Below, one piece after another: positions 7,047 to 18,624 of a DNA stretch of 56,450 bases. Source of the DNA: Gammaproteobacteria bacterium (GTDB lineage: Bacteria; Pseudomonadota; Gammaproteobacteria; Steroidobacterales; GCA-2729495); assembly GCA_009692345.1 (NCBI GenBank), contig SHZI01000004.1, forward strand, positions 1-56,450, given 5' to 3'. Position numbers and translations under genes: made by a program. The number at the start of each line of letters is the position of its first letter. Within the stretch, counting starts at the first letter, position 1. The notes beneath the pieces were generated by a model. It made no database searches and was not told where the DNA came from. It saw only the letters and a program-made list of their open reading frames with translations.

Positions 7047-10000
7047 GAACCGTCCAGCGTGTTGCAGCCGTTCTGCTGGCCTGCCTGGCTCTGACTGCCC
7101 GGGCGGATGATTCGGAGTTGTTCCTGAGTGGCCCGGCTGCCGGAGTCGCCCGGGCCAACGTCCTCTTCATTATCGATACCTCCGGCAGCATGGACACGCT
7201 GGTGGCGACCCAGGCGACCTACAGCACCAGCCAGACCTTCACGGGTTGCTACGACCGCAACGCGCTGTACTTCTCCGCCACTGCATCAACCCCACCCTGT
7301 GACAGCCCCAACGTCCAGCCGAAGGCGGTCAACCGCTGCGCAGCCTCCCGCCAGCAACTCAACCAGGTGGGTTACTACTCCGACTTGCTCCTGGGTTGGG
7401 ACGTCCTGACGGGGAGCCGCCCGAACGGCGCGCTGGAGTGCGCGAGTGATCGCGGGGTCGATGGCAACGGCTCGGGCAGCCCGGGTTTTGCCGCCAACGG
7501 CCCCGACGAACCCTGGGCCGCGACCGATGCCAGCGAACCAGCCTGGCCCGCTCAGTACACGGTCTATGACGGCAACTGGCTCAACTGGCGCACTAACCCC
7601 CCCACGGTGCAGAAGAGCCGCCTCGACATCGTCAAGGAATCGGTCAACGCCCTGGCGGCCGGCCTGGAGGACGTGAACATCGGTCTGATGCGCTTCAACG
7701 GTAGTGAAGGCGGCGCGGTAATCGCTCCGCTGACCGACATCAACACCTCCCGGACTGCCTTCGTTGCCGCGGTGAACGCCCTGAACCCGGCCGGCAACAC
7801 GCCCCTGTCCGAAACCCTCTACGAAGCGGCCCAGGTCTTTCGGGGTGCCAACGTGGACTTTGGCAATACGGGCCCGGTCCGGAGTGTGGCGGGATCCCGA
7901 GTCGGTAACACGCTCACTTCCCTGCTCTACCGTTCGCCCCTCACCGAGTCCTGCAGCAAGAACTTCATCATCCTGCTGACGGATGGCGAACCGACTGCTG
8001 ACGGCGACGCGGTCAGCAAGATTACCGCCCTGCCGGACTTCGCCTCGGTGGTGGGGACCACCTGCGACGGCACCGGCGAAGGCCGCTGCCTGGACGACCT
8101 CGCGGCCTACCTGGTGCGCCACGACCTGGACGACACCCTCCCCGGCCTGCAGAACGTTGTCACCCACACCATCGGCTTCGAAGCGGACTTCCCCCTGCTC
8201 GTCAGCACGGCGACCCGGGGCGGCGGTGAGTACCACCTGGCTGACAGCACCGCGTCGCTGTCCACGGCGCTGAGCGGCATTGTGCTGTCGATCTTCGACA
8301 ATGCGGCGACTTTCGCCGCGCCCGCCGTGCCGGTGAATGCCTTCAAGCGCAGCCAGAACCTGCATGACGTCTACGTGTCGGTCTTCCAGCCCACGGAAAC
8401 CGCCCGCTGGTTTGGCAACCTCAAGAGGTACCGGTTCTCTGGTGGCCAGCTCGTCGGGAAGGACGATCGCCCTGTGATCGACCCCGTAACGGGACTCTTC
8501 GCCCGGGACGCCTTCAGCTTCTGGTCGGCAACACCGGATGGTGACCGGGTTGCCGAGGGTGGTGCGGCCAGCCGCCTGCCGGCTCCGGCGGTACGGCGCG
8601 TGTTTACCAATCTTTCCGGCACTGCCCTCTCTCTGCTCGACCCCGACGATGCTGGCGTTCAGGCTGCGCTGGCTGCGGTGCCCGTGGCCGAGCGCGCAGC
8701 CGTCATTGAATGGGCTCTGGGCCGGGACGTGGGGGACGTGGATCAGGATGGGAACGTGATGGAAGCCCGCCGGGATCTGGGCGATGCCTTCCACGTCCAG
8801 CCACTGACGGTGCTCTACGGCGAGACTGTCGACAACCCGGACGCCGCCGTGTTCGTGGCCACCAACGATGGCTACCTGCACTCCTTCGAGGCCGCCACGG
8901 GGGTAGAGAACTGGGCCTTCGTTCCCGGCCGGTTACTGCATGGTCTCTACCCTCTCTACCGGAATGCGGCTGCCGCGGCGAAGACCTACGGGCTGGATGG
9001 CGAGATCAACCTGGTCATCAGGAACGATGACGGTCGTCCGGGGCTGTCGGGCAACGAGCAGGCGATCCTCCTCTTTGGCATGGGACGGGGCGGCGATGCG
9101 GTGTATGCCGTCGACGTGACCGACCCGGCTGCACCCGCGCTGCTCTGGGAGAAGAGCAGCAGTGACAGTAGCTTTGCCGACCTCGGCCAGACCTGGTCGC
9201 CGCCGGCGGCTGCGCGGGTCGACATCGGCGGGACCGTCCGGGACGTGGTGGTCTTCGGCGGCGGGTATGACCCGGGCCAGGACCACGGCCCGTTCCGGCA
9301 GGACACGGTCGGCAATGCCATCTACATGGTTGACCTGGCCGATGGCCGCCGGGTGTGGAGCGCCGGTAGTGACGCCGCAGGGGGGCCCCACGATCTCGAA
9401 CTGCCCCGGATGAACTACTCCATTCCCGCCCCGGTGAAGCCGCTGGACCTCAACGGTGACGGCCTGGCTGAGCGCTTCTACGTGGGCGATATGGGCGGGC
9501 AGTTGTGGCGCTTTGACATCGTCAATGGCGAATCGGCGGCAACGCTCGTTGAGGGTGGGGTTCTGGCCTCGCTTGGTGGTGCCGCAGTCGCTACACCCAC
9601 CACTGCAGACCTGCGCCGGTTCTACGCAGCTCCCGACGTGGTACCCGTCATCCTGAACAACCAGCTGCTGATCTCGATCAACATTGGCTCCGGCTATCGG
9701 GGCCACCCGCTGGATACCGGGATTGCCGAGGCCTTCTTCGCCGTCCGGGACTTCAACGTATTCGGCGTCATCGACCGGACTGACTACTCCACGTCGCCGG
9801 TCTCGGTGCATCAGTTGCTCGATATCACCACCGACCTCGAGCCTGAACTGCCATTTGCTGCCGCGGGGTGGCAGCTCCGCCTGAACCAGGGCCCCGGTGA
9901 GAAGGTACTGGGCGAAGCGCTGACGGTGGACAACACCACGTTCTTCACCTCCTTTGCGCCGGGCCAGACACCGAGCGGGTGCGTCAGCGGCGCCGGCATC

Positions 10001-10261
10001 AATCGCCTCTACGCCATCAGTGTCCTCGATGGACGGCTCCGCACGAACGTCGACAGCGGCGTCGACGCGCCCCTGACTCTCGCGGACCGCTCGCGAGTCC
10101 TGAACACAGGGATCCCGGTGACGGATGTGAATCGGCTGAATACGGAGACGGGCCCGACCATCTGCGCGGGGACCCAGTGCCTCACGCCGGAAGACATGGC
10201 GCGGCTGCCGCGGCGCGCCGGGACAAAACGCACCTACTGGTTCCAGCGTGAAGGCCCTTAG
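7043..10261 (+). CDS. pilY1: type IV pilus tip adhesin/assembly protein PilY1
   Basis: The protein has 1072 residues, a signal peptide (cleavage near ARA-DD, residue 21), a von Willebrand A domain whose MIDAS motif is DTSGS at residues 45-49, then a C-terminal PilY1 beta-propeller. The propeller holds the calcium-binding loop DLNGDGLAE followed by VGDMGGQLWRFD, near residues 801-825. PilY1 is secreted, promotes pilus extension with the minor pilins, and mediates surface contact. The start overlaps the preceding stop (ATGA), and the last 14 bp overlap pilE. Confidence 0.95.
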   Translation: MRTVQRVAAVLLACLALTARADDSELFLSGPAAGVARANVLFIIDTSGSMDTLVATQATYSTSQTFTGCYDRNALYFSATASTPPCDSPNVQPKAVNRCAASRQQLNQVGYYSDLLLGWDVLTGSRPNGALECASDRGVDGNGSGSPGFAANGPDEPWAATDASEPAWPAQYTVYDGNWLNWRTNPPTVQKSRLDIVKESVNALAAGLEDVNIGLMRFNGSEGGAVIAPLTDINTSRTAFVAAVNALNPAGNTPLSETLYEAAQVFRGANVDFGNTGPVRSVAGSRVGNTLTSLLYRSPLTESCSKNFIILLTDGEPTADGDAVSKITALPDFASVVGTTCDGTGEGRCLDDLAAYLVRHDLDDTLPGLQNVVTHTIGFEADFPLLVSTATRGGGEYHLADSTASLSTALSGIVLSIFDNAATFAAPAVPVNAFKRSQNLHDVYVSVFQPTETARWFGNLKRYRFSGGQLVGKDDRPVIDPVTGLFARDAFSFWSATPDGDRVAEGGAASRLPAPAVRRVFTNLSGTALSLLDPDDAGVQAALAAVPVAERAAVIEWALGRDVGDVDQDGNVMEARRDLGDAFHVQPLTVLYGETVDNPDAAVFVATNDGYLHSFEAATGVENWAFVPGRLLHGLYPLYRNAAAAAKTYGLDGEINLVIRNDDGRPGLSGNEQAILLFGMGRGGDAVYAVDVTDPAAPALLWEKSSSDSSFADLGQTWSPPAAARVDIGGTVRDVVVFGGGYDPGQDHGPFRQDTVGNAIYMVDLADGRRVWSAGSDAAGGPHDLELPRMNYSIPAPVKPLDLNGDGLAERFYVGDMGGQLWRFDIVNGESAATLVEGGVLASLGGAAVATPTTADLRRFYAAPDVVPVILNNQLLISINIGSGYRGHPLDTGIAEAFFAVRDFNVFGVIDRTDYSTSPVSVHQLLDITTDLEPELPFAAAGWQLRLNQGPGEKVLGEALTVDNTTFFTSFAPGQTPSGCVSGAGINRLYAISVLDGRLRTNVDSGVDAPLTLADRSRVLNTGIPVTDVNRLNTETGPTICAGTQCLTPEDMARLPRRAGTKRTYWFQREGP

Positions 10262-10718
10262 TCAGCCCCTCGGTAAGGGTTTCACACTGGTCGAACTCAT
10301 GATCGTCGTGCTGATCATGGGCATCCTGGCGACCGCCAGCGTGGCGGGCTACCGGCAGTACGTCCAGCGGGCAGGCCGGGTGGACGCCACCACTGCCCTC
10401 CTCCGGGTCTCAACCGCCCAGGAGCGCTTCTACCTGCAGAACAACCAGTACGCGACCACCGCTGCGGAACTGGCCGACCCTCCGCCCGGTGGCCTGGGTA
10501 CGGCAGAAACCAGCCTTGGGCTGTATGACCTCTCTGTGGCGCCTGCGGCGGGCGGCGCCACGGTGGGTTACACGGCGACCGCCACAGCTTCAGCCAGCGG
10601 CTCCCAGCGGGACGATGACGACTGCCAGGTCTTCACCATCGACCAGAGCGGCAAGCGCAGTGCCAGCGACTCCGCTGGCACCAGTAGCGCCGCAGTCACT
10701 GCCCGCTGCTGGCGTTAG
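10248..10718 (+). CDS. pilE: PilE-type type IV pilin
   Basis: The 156-residue product begins with GTG inside the end of pilY1. The prepilin cleavage site is KG|FTLVELMIVVLIMGILA, followed by YRQYVQRAGRVDATTALLRV and the QERFYLQNNQYAT segment typical of PilE minor pilins. A C-terminal Cys pair (DDCQVF and ARCWR) could form the D-region disulfide. This gene closes the minor-pilin operon. Its last 18 bp, including the stop, are repeated once directly downstream, and its 3' end overlaps lspA on the other strand by 23 bp. Confidence 0.92.
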   Translation: MKALSQPLGKGFTLVELMIVVLIMGILATASVAGYRQYVQRAGRVDATTALLRVSTAQERFYLQNNQYATTAAELADPPPGGLGTAETSLGLYDLSVAPAAGGATVGYTATATASASGSQRDDDDCQVFTIDQSGKRSASDSAGTSSAAVTARCWR

Positions 10719-11241
10719 GCCCGCTGCTAGCGCTAGGCCCGCCGTCCGCAGCCGACGGTTGCAGCCGCCTGCCTTCCAGAAAGAAGCTGTCAATGAGCAG
10801 CAGGATCACGCCCAGCGTGATCGCGGAGTCGGCCACATTGAAGGCGGGAAACGCCCAGTGCTCGTAGTGAACCAGGATGAAGTCCACGACGTAGCCGTGT
10901 TCGAGGCGATCGATCACATTGCCGATGGCGCCGCCCAGCACCAGGACCAGCCCCAGCGGCACCACGACCCGCTCCGGGGGCTGGCGGCTGAACCACCAGA
11001 GGAGGATGCCGCTCACTACCACTGCCACGCCGGTAAAGAACCAGTTCTGCCAGCCTGAGGCACTGGCCAGGAAGCTGAACGCGGCGCCCGTATTGTGCAG
11101 GCGAACCAGGTCGAAGTACGGCAGCACAGGCAGGTGCTCAAAGAGCGCAAACGACCCCATGATGAGGCGCTTCGTGACCTGGTCAATGGCGATAACCAGA
11201 ACGCTGACGAGGAGCCAGAGGAGACTCGGTCTGTGGCTCAT
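10696..11241 (-). CDS. lspA: lipoprotein signal peptidase LspA (signal peptidase II)
   Basis: The protein has 181 residues and four hydrophobic segments. Conserved blocks are IDQVTKRL near residue 19, [10 protein letters not shown] near 49, [15 protein letters not shown] near 107-121, and FNVADSAI near 134. The aspartic-protease pair is Asp120 and Asp138 by comparison with known LspA. It cleaves prolipoproteins in the inner membrane. The C-terminal tail (about residues 161-181) is Ser/Gly-rich with [12 protein letters not shown]; this duplication is the antisense reading of the duplicated pilE 3' end. It overlaps ileS by 4 bp. Confidence 0.96.
   Translation of the reverse strand: MSHRPSLLWLLVSVLVIAIDQVTKRLIMGSFALFEHLPVLPYFDLVRLHNTGAAFSFLASASGWQNWFFTGVAVVVSGILLWWFSRQPPERVVVPLGLVLVLGGAIGNVIDRLEHGYVVDFILVHYEHWAFPAFNVADSAITLGVILLLIDSFFLEGRRLQPSAADGGPSASSGPNASSGQ
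10701..10736. repeat. 18-bp tandem duplication of the pilE 3' end
   Basis: The last 18 bp of pilE, gcccgctgctggcgttag, are followed immediately by gcccgctgctagcgctag, with two mismatches. The first copy ends exactly on the pilE stop codon. On the minus strand both copies code for the LspA tail. Confidence 0.85.
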
Positions 11242-14033
11242 ACGAAGCTCCGGGTTTCGCCACTGCCCGCCACGTTGCTGACGCAGCGACTACAGATCTC
11301 CGGGTGAGCTGCCACAGAGCCCGTATCGGCCCGGTGATGCCAGCAGCGTACGCACTTCGTATCTGCAGCAGGCGCAGCAGCCACCCAGAACTCGCCGCCG
11401 GACAGCGCGTCGGCCGGATGCTCAGCGCCGGCCCGGACCGTAGCTGCCGACGTAATGAAGAGAAACCGCAGTTCTTCGCCCAGCTGTTCCAGCTGGCTGC
11501 GGAGCTCGCCATCGGCGTAGATGGTCAGCGTCGCATCCAGGCTGGAGCCTATGGCGCCCGACTCACGTAAAGCCTCCAGGGCGCGGGAGGCAGGCTCACG
11601 GATGGCCAGCAGGCTCGTCCAGTTAACGGCACCGGGCGCCATTTCCGGGAGTTCGTGCCAGACAGACAGCAGCACGGAGGCTGGCCGCTTGCCTGGCAGG
11701 AAACGCCAGATTTCCTCCGCGGTGAAGCTGAGTACTGGCGCCAGCCAGCGCACCATGGCCTCGAGGATATGCCACATGGCAGTCTGGGCCGACCGCCTTG
11801 GCAGACCACTGCGGGGTGTGGTGTAGAGGCGATCCTTGATCACGTCCAGATAGAACGCGCCAAGGTCGACGATGCAGAAGTTGTGCAGCTGCTGATAGAC
11901 CTTGTGAAACTCATAGGCCCCATAAGCCGCGACGATCTCACGCTGCAGGTGGGCGGTCCGGTCGAGGACCCAGCGATCCACAGCCACCAGTGCCTCGACC
12001 GGCACCGCATCCCTGGCCGGATCGAAGCCGTCCAGGTTGCCCAGCAGAAAGCGGGCCGTGTTCCGCATCCGGCGGTAGGAATCCGCCATGCGCTTCAGGA
12101 TCTCCTGGGAAACGTTCATCTCACTGCTGTAGTCGCTGGACGCGACCCACAGACGCAGGATGTCGGCCCCGAGGGAGTTCATCACGGACTGGGGCGCAAC
12201 GACATTGCCCAGGGACTTGGACATCTTGCGGCCCTTGTCATCCACCGTGAAGCCGTGGGTCAAAACCGCCCGGTAGGGCGCCGCCCCGTCCGTTGCCATC
12301 GCCGTGAGCAGCGAACTCTGGAACCAGCCCCGGTGCTGGTCGGAGCCCTCCAGATACAGGTCGGCTGGAAATCCGATCTCGGGCCGGCTCCGGGCGAGGC
12401 AGTGATGGACCATGCCAGAGTCCATCCAGACGTCCATGGTGTCTGTGACCTTGTCGTAGTCGGCCGCGGCTGCACCGAGCAGTTCCGCCGGGTCCAGGTC
12501 GAACCAGCCGTCGATACCTTTCTGTTCCATGCGCCCGGCGACGGCCTCGATAAGACCGAGGGTATCGGGGTGGAGTTCGCCGGTCTGCCGATGGATGAAC
12601 AGCGGGATGGGCACGCCCCAGGTCCGCTGCCGGGAAATGCACCAGTCCGGCCGCCCGGCCACCATGCCTTCGATACGCTCCTGCCCCCAGGCGGGGAACC
12701 AGCGCACGCCGGTGATGGCCTTGAGGGTCGCTTCACGGAGGTGATTCTGGTCGAGACTGATGAACCACTGGGGCGTGGCCCGGAAGATCAGCGGCGTCTT
12801 GTGGCGCCAGCAGTGCGGGTAACTGTGCTGGAACTTTTCCGTGTGCAGCAGATGACCGTTCTGCCGCAACAGTTCGACGATGCGGCCATTACCCTCAGTG
12901 ATGTGGACACCCGCCAGCAGCGGCGTGCCGGGCACATAGACGCCCCGGCCATCGACGGGGTTGTCCACGGGCAGCTGGTAACGCAACCCGGACTGGTAGT
13001 CGTCCTGGCCGTGGGCCGGCGCCGTGTGCACTGCGCCCGTGCCGGCATCCAGCGTCACATAGTCGGCGAGGATCACCGGGACGTCCCGGGCATAGAACGG
13101 GTGCCGGAGCGCGAGGCCCTCCAGCGCCGCCCCCTGGAAGTGCGCGAGGGTCTCGGCTCCGCGGGCGCCATAGCGCAGCAGTGCGGCCTCTGCGAGACCT
13201 TCGGCCAGCACCAGCACAACCGGTCCCCCGTCGAGCTCCGCTCTGACGAGCACATAGGGCAGCTCGCCACCCAGGGCCACCGCCTGATTAGCTGGCAGCG
13301 TCCACGGTGTTGTGGTCCAGATGGGGATCGAGACAGCGGCGCCAGGCGCCAGGCCAAGACGCTGGTAGAGCGCCGCCGCGTCCACCACGTCAAAACGGGC
13401 ATCCAGGGCGATGGACGTCCGGTCGGCGTACTCGACCTCTGCTTCAGCCAGGGCTGACCGGCAGTCGAGACACCAGTGCACCGGCTTGTAGCCCCGGAGC
13501 AGGTGGCCGTTTTTGATGATCCGGGCGAAGCCGCGGATCTGCTCAGCTTCGAAGCGGGGGTCCAGCGTCAGGTAGGGGCGATCCCAGTCACCGAGCACAC
13601 CGAGGCGACGGAAATCCCGGCGCTGGCTGTCCACCTGCTGCAGGGCGTATTCCCGGCAGGCCTTGCGGAACTCCGTGGCGCTCAGCTTCTCGCCCACCTT
13701 GCCCAGCTTTTTCTCCACCTGGTGCTCGATGGGCAGTCCGTGGCAGTCCCAGCCCGGGATATAGGGCGCATCAAAGCCCGACAGGGTCTTCGACCTGATG
13801 ATGATGTCCTTGAGGACCTTGTTGACCGCGTGGCCAATATGGATGTCGCCATTGGCGTAGGGCGGACCGTCGACGAGCAGGAAGCGCGGCCTGCCGGCAG
13901 TGGCCCTGCGGATCTCGCCGTAGAGGTCCTGCGCGTTCCACTCCGCCAGCATCTGGGGCTCCCGTTTCGCCAGATCGCCCTTCATCGGGAAGTCCGTGCG
14001 GGGGAGGTTCACCGTGTCCTTGTAGTCCGTCAC
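11238..14033 (-). CDS. ileS: isoleucyl-tRNA synthetase
   Basis: The protein has 931 residues, normal for bacterial IleRS. The class I signatures are HIGH at residues 65-68 (in [11 protein letters not shown]) and KMSKS near residue 602. The editing domain lies between them, and a C-terminal zinc-binding segment CVRCWHH...CSRC is complete. It charges tRNA-Ile with isoleucine. It starts with a GTG overlapping the ribF stop, in the conserved order murJ-ribF-ileS-lspA. Confidence 0.98.
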   Translation of the reverse strand: MTDYKDTVNLPRTDFPMKGDLAKREPQMLAEWNAQDLYGEIRRATAGRPRFLLVDGPPYANGDIHIGHAVNKVLKDIIIRSKTLSGFDAPYIPGWDCHGLPIEHQVEKKLGKVGEKLSATEFRKACREYALQQVDSQRRDFRRLGVLGDWDRPYLTLDPRFEAEQIRGFARIIKNGHLLRGYKPVHWCLDCRSALAEAEVEYADRTSIALDARFDVVDAAALYQRLGLAPGAAVSIPIWTTTPWTLPANQAVALGGELPYVLVRAELDGGPVVLVLAEGLAEAALLRYGARGAETLAHFQGAALEGLALRHPFYARDVPVILADYVTLDAGTGAVHTAPAHGQDDYQSGLRYQLPVDNPVDGRGVYVPGTPLLAGVHITEGNGRIVELLRQNGHLLHTEKFQHSYPHCWRHKTPLIFRATPQWFISLDQNHLREATLKAITGVRWFPAWGQERIEGMVAGRPDWCISRQRTWGVPIPLFIHRQTGELHPDTLGLIEAVAGRMEQKGIDGWFDLDPAELLGAAAADYDKVTDTMDVWMDSGMVHHCLARSRPEIGFPADLYLEGSDQHRGWFQSSLLTAMATDGAAPYRAVLTHGFTVDDKGRKMSKSLGNVVAPQSVMNSLGADILRLWVASSDYSSEMNVSQEILKRMADSYRRMRNTARFLLGNLDGFDPARDAVPVEALVAVDRWVLDRTAHLQREIVAAYGAYEFHKVYQQLHNFCIVDLGAFYLDVIKDRLYTTPRSGLPRRSAQTAMWHILEAMVRWLAPVLSFTAEEIWRFLPGKRPASVLLSVWHELPEMAPGAVNWTSLLAIREPASRALEALRESGAIGSSLDATLTIYADGELRSQLEQLGEELRFLFITSAATVRAGAEHPADALSGGEFWVAAAPAADTKCVRCWHHRADTGSVAAHPEICSRCVSNVAGSGETRSFV

Positions 14034-14974
14034 TCGTAGGTCCCTTTATCAGCAAGCAGTCGGCGGGCCTCGGCCGCATCCAGCTCCATCTGCCGGCGCA
14101 GCGCCTCGAGATCAGCAAAACGGGTCTCGTCCCGCAGGCGGGCGACAAAATCCACGCCGAGCTGGCGGCCATAGAGGTCGCCGTCGAAGTCGAAGACATG
14201 CACTTCCAGCAAGGCCCCGACACCCGCCACCGTGGGCCGGGTGCCGATGCTGGCCACCGCATCCCGGGCACCCTCATCAACACCGTGCACGCGGACGGCG
14301 AAGATGCCACTCAGGGGACTCACGAGCCTCTGCAGGCGGAGGTTCGCAGTGGGGAAGCCCAACTGCCGGCCCAGCTGCTGCCCGCGGCCAACCCGGCCCA
14401 CCATCCGGTAGGGCCGCCCCAGTAACTGCCGCGCCGTGTGCAGGTCACCGGCGGCCAGCGCACTGCGAATTGCCGTGCTTGAGACCCGCAGGGCACCCAC
14501 CGCGACGCTCCCGACCTGCTCCACGCCAAACCCGTACCGCTGACCGCCCGCCTGCAGGTGGGCCAGGGTGCCGGCCCGGCCCTGGCCAAAGCGGAAATCG
14601 TCGCCCACCACCAGATGCCGAACGCCCAGTACGCCCACCAGCAACTGCTCAATAAACGCCTCGGGGGACAGTTCCTGGAGCCGCCGCTCGAAGGGTGGGC
14701 AATACAGGTGATCGATGCCCAGGGAGCGGAGAACGAGGAACTTTTCCCGCAGGCGCATCAGGCGAGCCGGCGGCTGCTGTGGACTCATGACCTCCTGGGG
14801 CGTGGGCTCAAAGCTGAAGACCAGCGAGGGCAGGCCGCTGGCAGCCGCCTCAGCCCGCACCCGGTCGAGGATCTGCCGGTGCCCGAGGTGGACCCCGTCA
14901 AAAACCCCGATGGTTCCCACGCATCCGGACGGTACCGGTTGAACTCCTGGCCGGGGCCGGCGGAAAACATGCAT
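14030..14974 (-). CDS. ribF: bifunctional riboflavin kinase/FAD synthetase
   Basis: The protein has 314 residues. The N-terminal FAD synthetase (nucleotidyltransferase) domain shows [14 protein letters not shown] near residue 24 and [14 protein letters not shown] near 118. The C-terminal riboflavin kinase domain shows [10 protein letters not shown] and the GIFAVRV strand. It converts riboflavin to FMN and FAD, supplying the many flavoenzymes in this region. It lies 42 bp downstream of murJ and overlaps ileS by 4 bp. Confidence 0.97.
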   Translation of the reverse strand: MHVFRRPRPGVQPVPSGCVGTIGVFDGVHLGHRQILDRVRAEAAASGLPSLVFSFEPTPQEVMSPQQPPARLMRLREKFLVLRSLGIDHLYCPPFERRLQELSPEAFIEQLLVGVLGVRHLVVGDDFRFGQGRAGTLAHLQAGGQRYGFGVEQVGSVAVGALRVSSTAIRSALAAGDLHTARQLLGRPYRMVGRVGRGQQLGRQLGFPTANLRLQRLVSPLSGIFAVRVHGVDEGARDAVASIGTRPTVAGVGALLEVHVFDFDGDLYGRQLGVDFVARLRDETRFADLEALRRQMELDAAEARRLLADKGTYE

Positions 14975-15016
14975 GGGATGAAGCGCGCCAAAAGCGGGGA
15001 TTATAAGGTCGGCCGA

Positions 15017-16672
15017 CTACAAGTTTCGCAGCCGCATAGCCGTGGGACGCAGGCCCACGGCGAAGAGTGCCGCGAAATAGGCCAGGGCCGCACCACCCAC
15101 GGCTGCTGCGAGCCAGAAGCACCGAGTCAGAGGGTCCGCGGCCAGCCAGTCAGGGGTGGCCGGGATGGCAGACAGCAGCAGCACGGCCATGACGCCGGCC
15201 GCCACGGCAACCCGGACCAGAAACGACCCCCAGCCGGCCCCTGGCTTCAGGACCCCGGACCGCCGCAGTCCCCGATACAGCAGGGCCGAGTTGATGAAGG
15301 AACCCAGGGACGTGGTCAGCGCCAGCCCCGCGTGGGGCGCCTCCCAGCCGGCCAGTGCCCAGGGCACTACCAGCAGGAGGTTAAGGACCATCGTCGAGCC
15401 CAGCGCGATCAGGCCGACGCGAACTGGCGTCGCGGTATCCTGGCGGGCGAAGTAGCCGGGGGCGAGGACCTTCACCAGCGTGAAACCCATCAGGCCGGCA
15501 GAGTAGGCAATGAGACTGTAGCTGGACTGTTCGACATCCCGGATGCCGAACTCGCCGCCGTAAAAGAGCGTGGCCAGCAGCGGCCCGGACAGCAGCATGA
15601 GGCCGAGAGTGGCGGGTGTGACGATCAGGATCACCAGGCGCAGCGCCCAGTCCAGCGTGTTGCCAAAGTCATCCGTCGCCTGCGCCGCGTGCTGGCGGGA
15701 CAGATTGGGCAGCATCACGGTGGCGAGGGCGATACCAAACACCCCCAGCGGGAACTCCATGATGCGGTCCGAGTAATACAGCCAGCTGATGCTGCCGGTC
15801 ACCAGAAACGACGCAATGAGTGTGTCGAGCAGAATGCTGATCTGCGCCACCGAGGAACCGAAGAGTCCCGGCACCATCAGCCTGAGGATCTTGCGCACAC
15901 CGGGGTGTTTCCAGCCCCACCGGGGCAGCGGCAGGAGGCGGATGCGCGCGAGGGCAGGCAGCATGCACAGCAACTGGACGACGCCGGCGGCAAAGACCCC
16001 GGCCGCCAGCGCCATGCCGGGCCGTGCGTAGAGGGGTGCGACCCACACTGCGAAGATGATCAGCACCACGTTCAGCATCACCGGCGAGAACGCGGCTGCC
16101 ACATACCGGTGATAGGTGTTGAGGACGCCACCGGCCAGCGCTGCCAGGGACACGAACAGCAGGTAGGGAAAGGTCCAGCGCAGCATGTCAACGGCCAGCG
16201 TAAAGCGCCCCACGTCCGCTCCGCTGGTGCCGGTCGCGAAACCTGGAGCAAAGACGCCGATGAAGACCGGGGCTGCGATAGCTCCCAGGGCTGCCAGGAC
16301 CGACAGCATCACCCCGAGCGTCCCGGCGGTGCGACTGACCAGCTCCCGAACCTCCGCATGGTCCCGGGACTGGTCGTACTCGGCAAACACCGGCACGAAC
16401 GCCTGGGAGAAGGAGCCTTCCGCGAAAAAACGCCGGAAGGTGTTGGGGATCCTGAACGCCACGAAGAAGGCGTCCATCACGAGGGAAGCGCCAAAGTAGC
16501 GGGCAAAAACCACGTCCCGGACGAGACCCAGGATGCGGGAAAGAAGGGTCCAGACACCCACGGTACCGGTGGACCGGAGCAGCTTGCGGCCACTCGGCCC
16601 ATTGGGCTGGCCAACCGGCTGGTTGAAGGCCGGTTCGTTCGGCTGCTTGGCGGGCTGGGGCGATTCAGTCAT
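15017..16672 (-). CDS. murJ: lipid II flippase MurJ (MviN)
   Basis: The 551-residue product has 13-14 hydrophobic segments. The family N-terminus is clear: STGTVGVWTLLSRILGLVRDVV, then FFVAFRIPNTFRRFFAEGSFSQAFVPV near residues 65-95, a hallmark of MurJ. It flips lipid-linked peptidoglycan precursors across the inner membrane. Residues 1-30 are a polar, proline/glutamine-rich extension. It heads the murJ-ribF-ileS-lspA operon, divergent from rpsT, as in many gammaproteobacteria. Confidence 0.96.
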   Translation of the reverse strand: MTESPQPAKQPNEPAFNQPVGQPNGPSGRKLLRSTGTVGVWTLLSRILGLVRDVVFARYFGASLVMDAFFVAFRIPNTFRRFFAEGSFSQAFVPVFAEYDQSRDHAEVRELVSRTAGTLGVMLSVLAALGAIAAPVFIGVFAPGFATGTSGADVGRFTLAVDMLRWTFPYLLFVSLAALAGGVLNTYHRYVAAAFSPVMLNVVLIIFAVWVAPLYARPGMALAAGVFAAGVVQLLCMLPALARIRLLPLPRWGWKHPGVRKILRLMVPGLFGSSVAQISILLDTLIASFLVTGSISWLYYSDRIMEFPLGVFGIALATVMLPNLSRQHAAQATDDFGNTLDWALRLVILIVTPATLGLMLLSGPLLATLFYGGEFGIRDVEQSSYSLIAYSAGLMGFTLVKVLAPGYFARQDTATPVRVGLIALGSTMVLNLLLVVPWALAGWEAPHAGLALTTSLGSFINSALLYRGLRRSGVLKPGAGWGSFLVRVAVAAGVMAVLLLSAIPATPDWLAADPLTRCFWLAAAVGGAALAYFAALFAVGLRPTAMRLRNL

Positions 16673-16693
16673 GCGGGCGCCAGTCTACCGACC

Positions 16694-16723
16694 TTGACTT
16701 ACCCGGGGTTAAACCTGAAGAAT
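16694..16723 (+). promoter_or_regulatory. probable rpsT promoter
   Basis: TTGACT is followed after 18 bp by AAGAAT, leaving a leader of roughly 50 nt before the GTG start of rpsT. The -35 is close to consensus and the -10 matches at four of six positions. Confidence 0.55.
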
Positions 16724-16782
16724 ACGCGCCCGTCGCGGGCGTCCGCGGCTCCCACCTCAGCAAGACCAGTCTGGAAGTACCT

Positions 16783-17057
16783 GTGGCGAACACCAAGTCA
16801 GCAGCCAAGCGCGCCAAACAAGGCGAACGTCGTCGTCAGCATAATGTGGCCCTCCGCTCGCGGATGCGGACCGCCATCAAGAAGGTGGTCAAGGCCATCG
16901 AGGCCGGCGATACGGCTGAAGCTGCCAGCGCTTTCAAAGCCGGTGCCGCTGAGGTAGCGAGCATGGTGACCAAGGGCCTCACGCACAAGAACAAGGCTGC
17001 CCGGCACAAGAGCCGCCTGAACAAAGCCGTCAAGGCGCTGGCCACCAAGAAGAAGAA

Positions 17058-17061
<4 letters not shown>
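16783..17061 (+). CDS. rpsT: 30S ribosomal protein S20
   Basis: The protein has 92 residues, MANTKSAAKRAKQGERRRQH onward, matching S20 throughout and ending in a lysine-rich tail. S20 binds 16S rRNA in the 30S body. The start is GTG, behind GGAAG. A non-AUG start for rpsT is known elsewhere and is tied to autoregulation. The TAG stop is itself part of a REP-like palindrome. Confidence 0.97.
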
Positions 17062-18293
<1,232 letters not shown>

Positions 18294-18322
18294 TCAAGCC
18301 AAACCCGGCTTGGGTCCTGAAT

Positions 18323-18598
18323 CTAGGCAGTAGCTGGTGCGGCAGCCGAAACAACGTTGACGACCCGCCGGCCGCCAGCACCCTTGACCTCAAACAGCAC
18401 CACGCCATTCGCCTTGGCGAACAGCGTGTGATCACGGCCAAGACCCACGTTCTTGCCCGGGTGATACTGCGTACCGCGCTGGCGCACGAGAATGTTGCCG
18501 GCAATCACTGTCTCGCCGCCATACTTCTTCAGGCCGAGACGCTTTGATTCAGAATCGCGGCCGTTACGAGTACTGCCGCCTGCTTTCTTATGTGCCAT
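18323..18598 (-). CDS. rpmA: 50S ribosomal protein L27
   Basis: The protein has 91 residues, beginning [20 protein letters not shown], the invariant L27 N-terminus that reaches the peptidyl-transferase centre. The core [22 protein letters not shown] is complete. A short Ala-rich tail (VSAAAPATA) extends the usual end slightly. It follows rplU on the same strand, but the gap of about 130 bp is filled by a tandem repeat array. Confidence 0.97.
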   Translation of the reverse strand: MAHKKAGGSTRNGRDSESKRLGLKKYGGETVIAGNILVRQRGTQYHPGKNVGLGRDHTLFAKANGVVLFEVKGAGGRRVVNVVSAAAPATA

Positions 18599-18624
18599 GA
18601 CTTAAATCCCTCGAAGTTTGTTGT

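Noticed and set aside
11655-13457. 600-codon plus-strand ORF opposite ileS
   Set aside because: Shadow of ileS; low-complexity composition and no motif.
14558-16957. 799-codon plus-strand ORF opposite ribF and murJ
   Set aside because: It is antisense to two clear genes, is rich in His, Gln, Arg and Gly as expected of a GC-rich shadow frame, and shows no domain.
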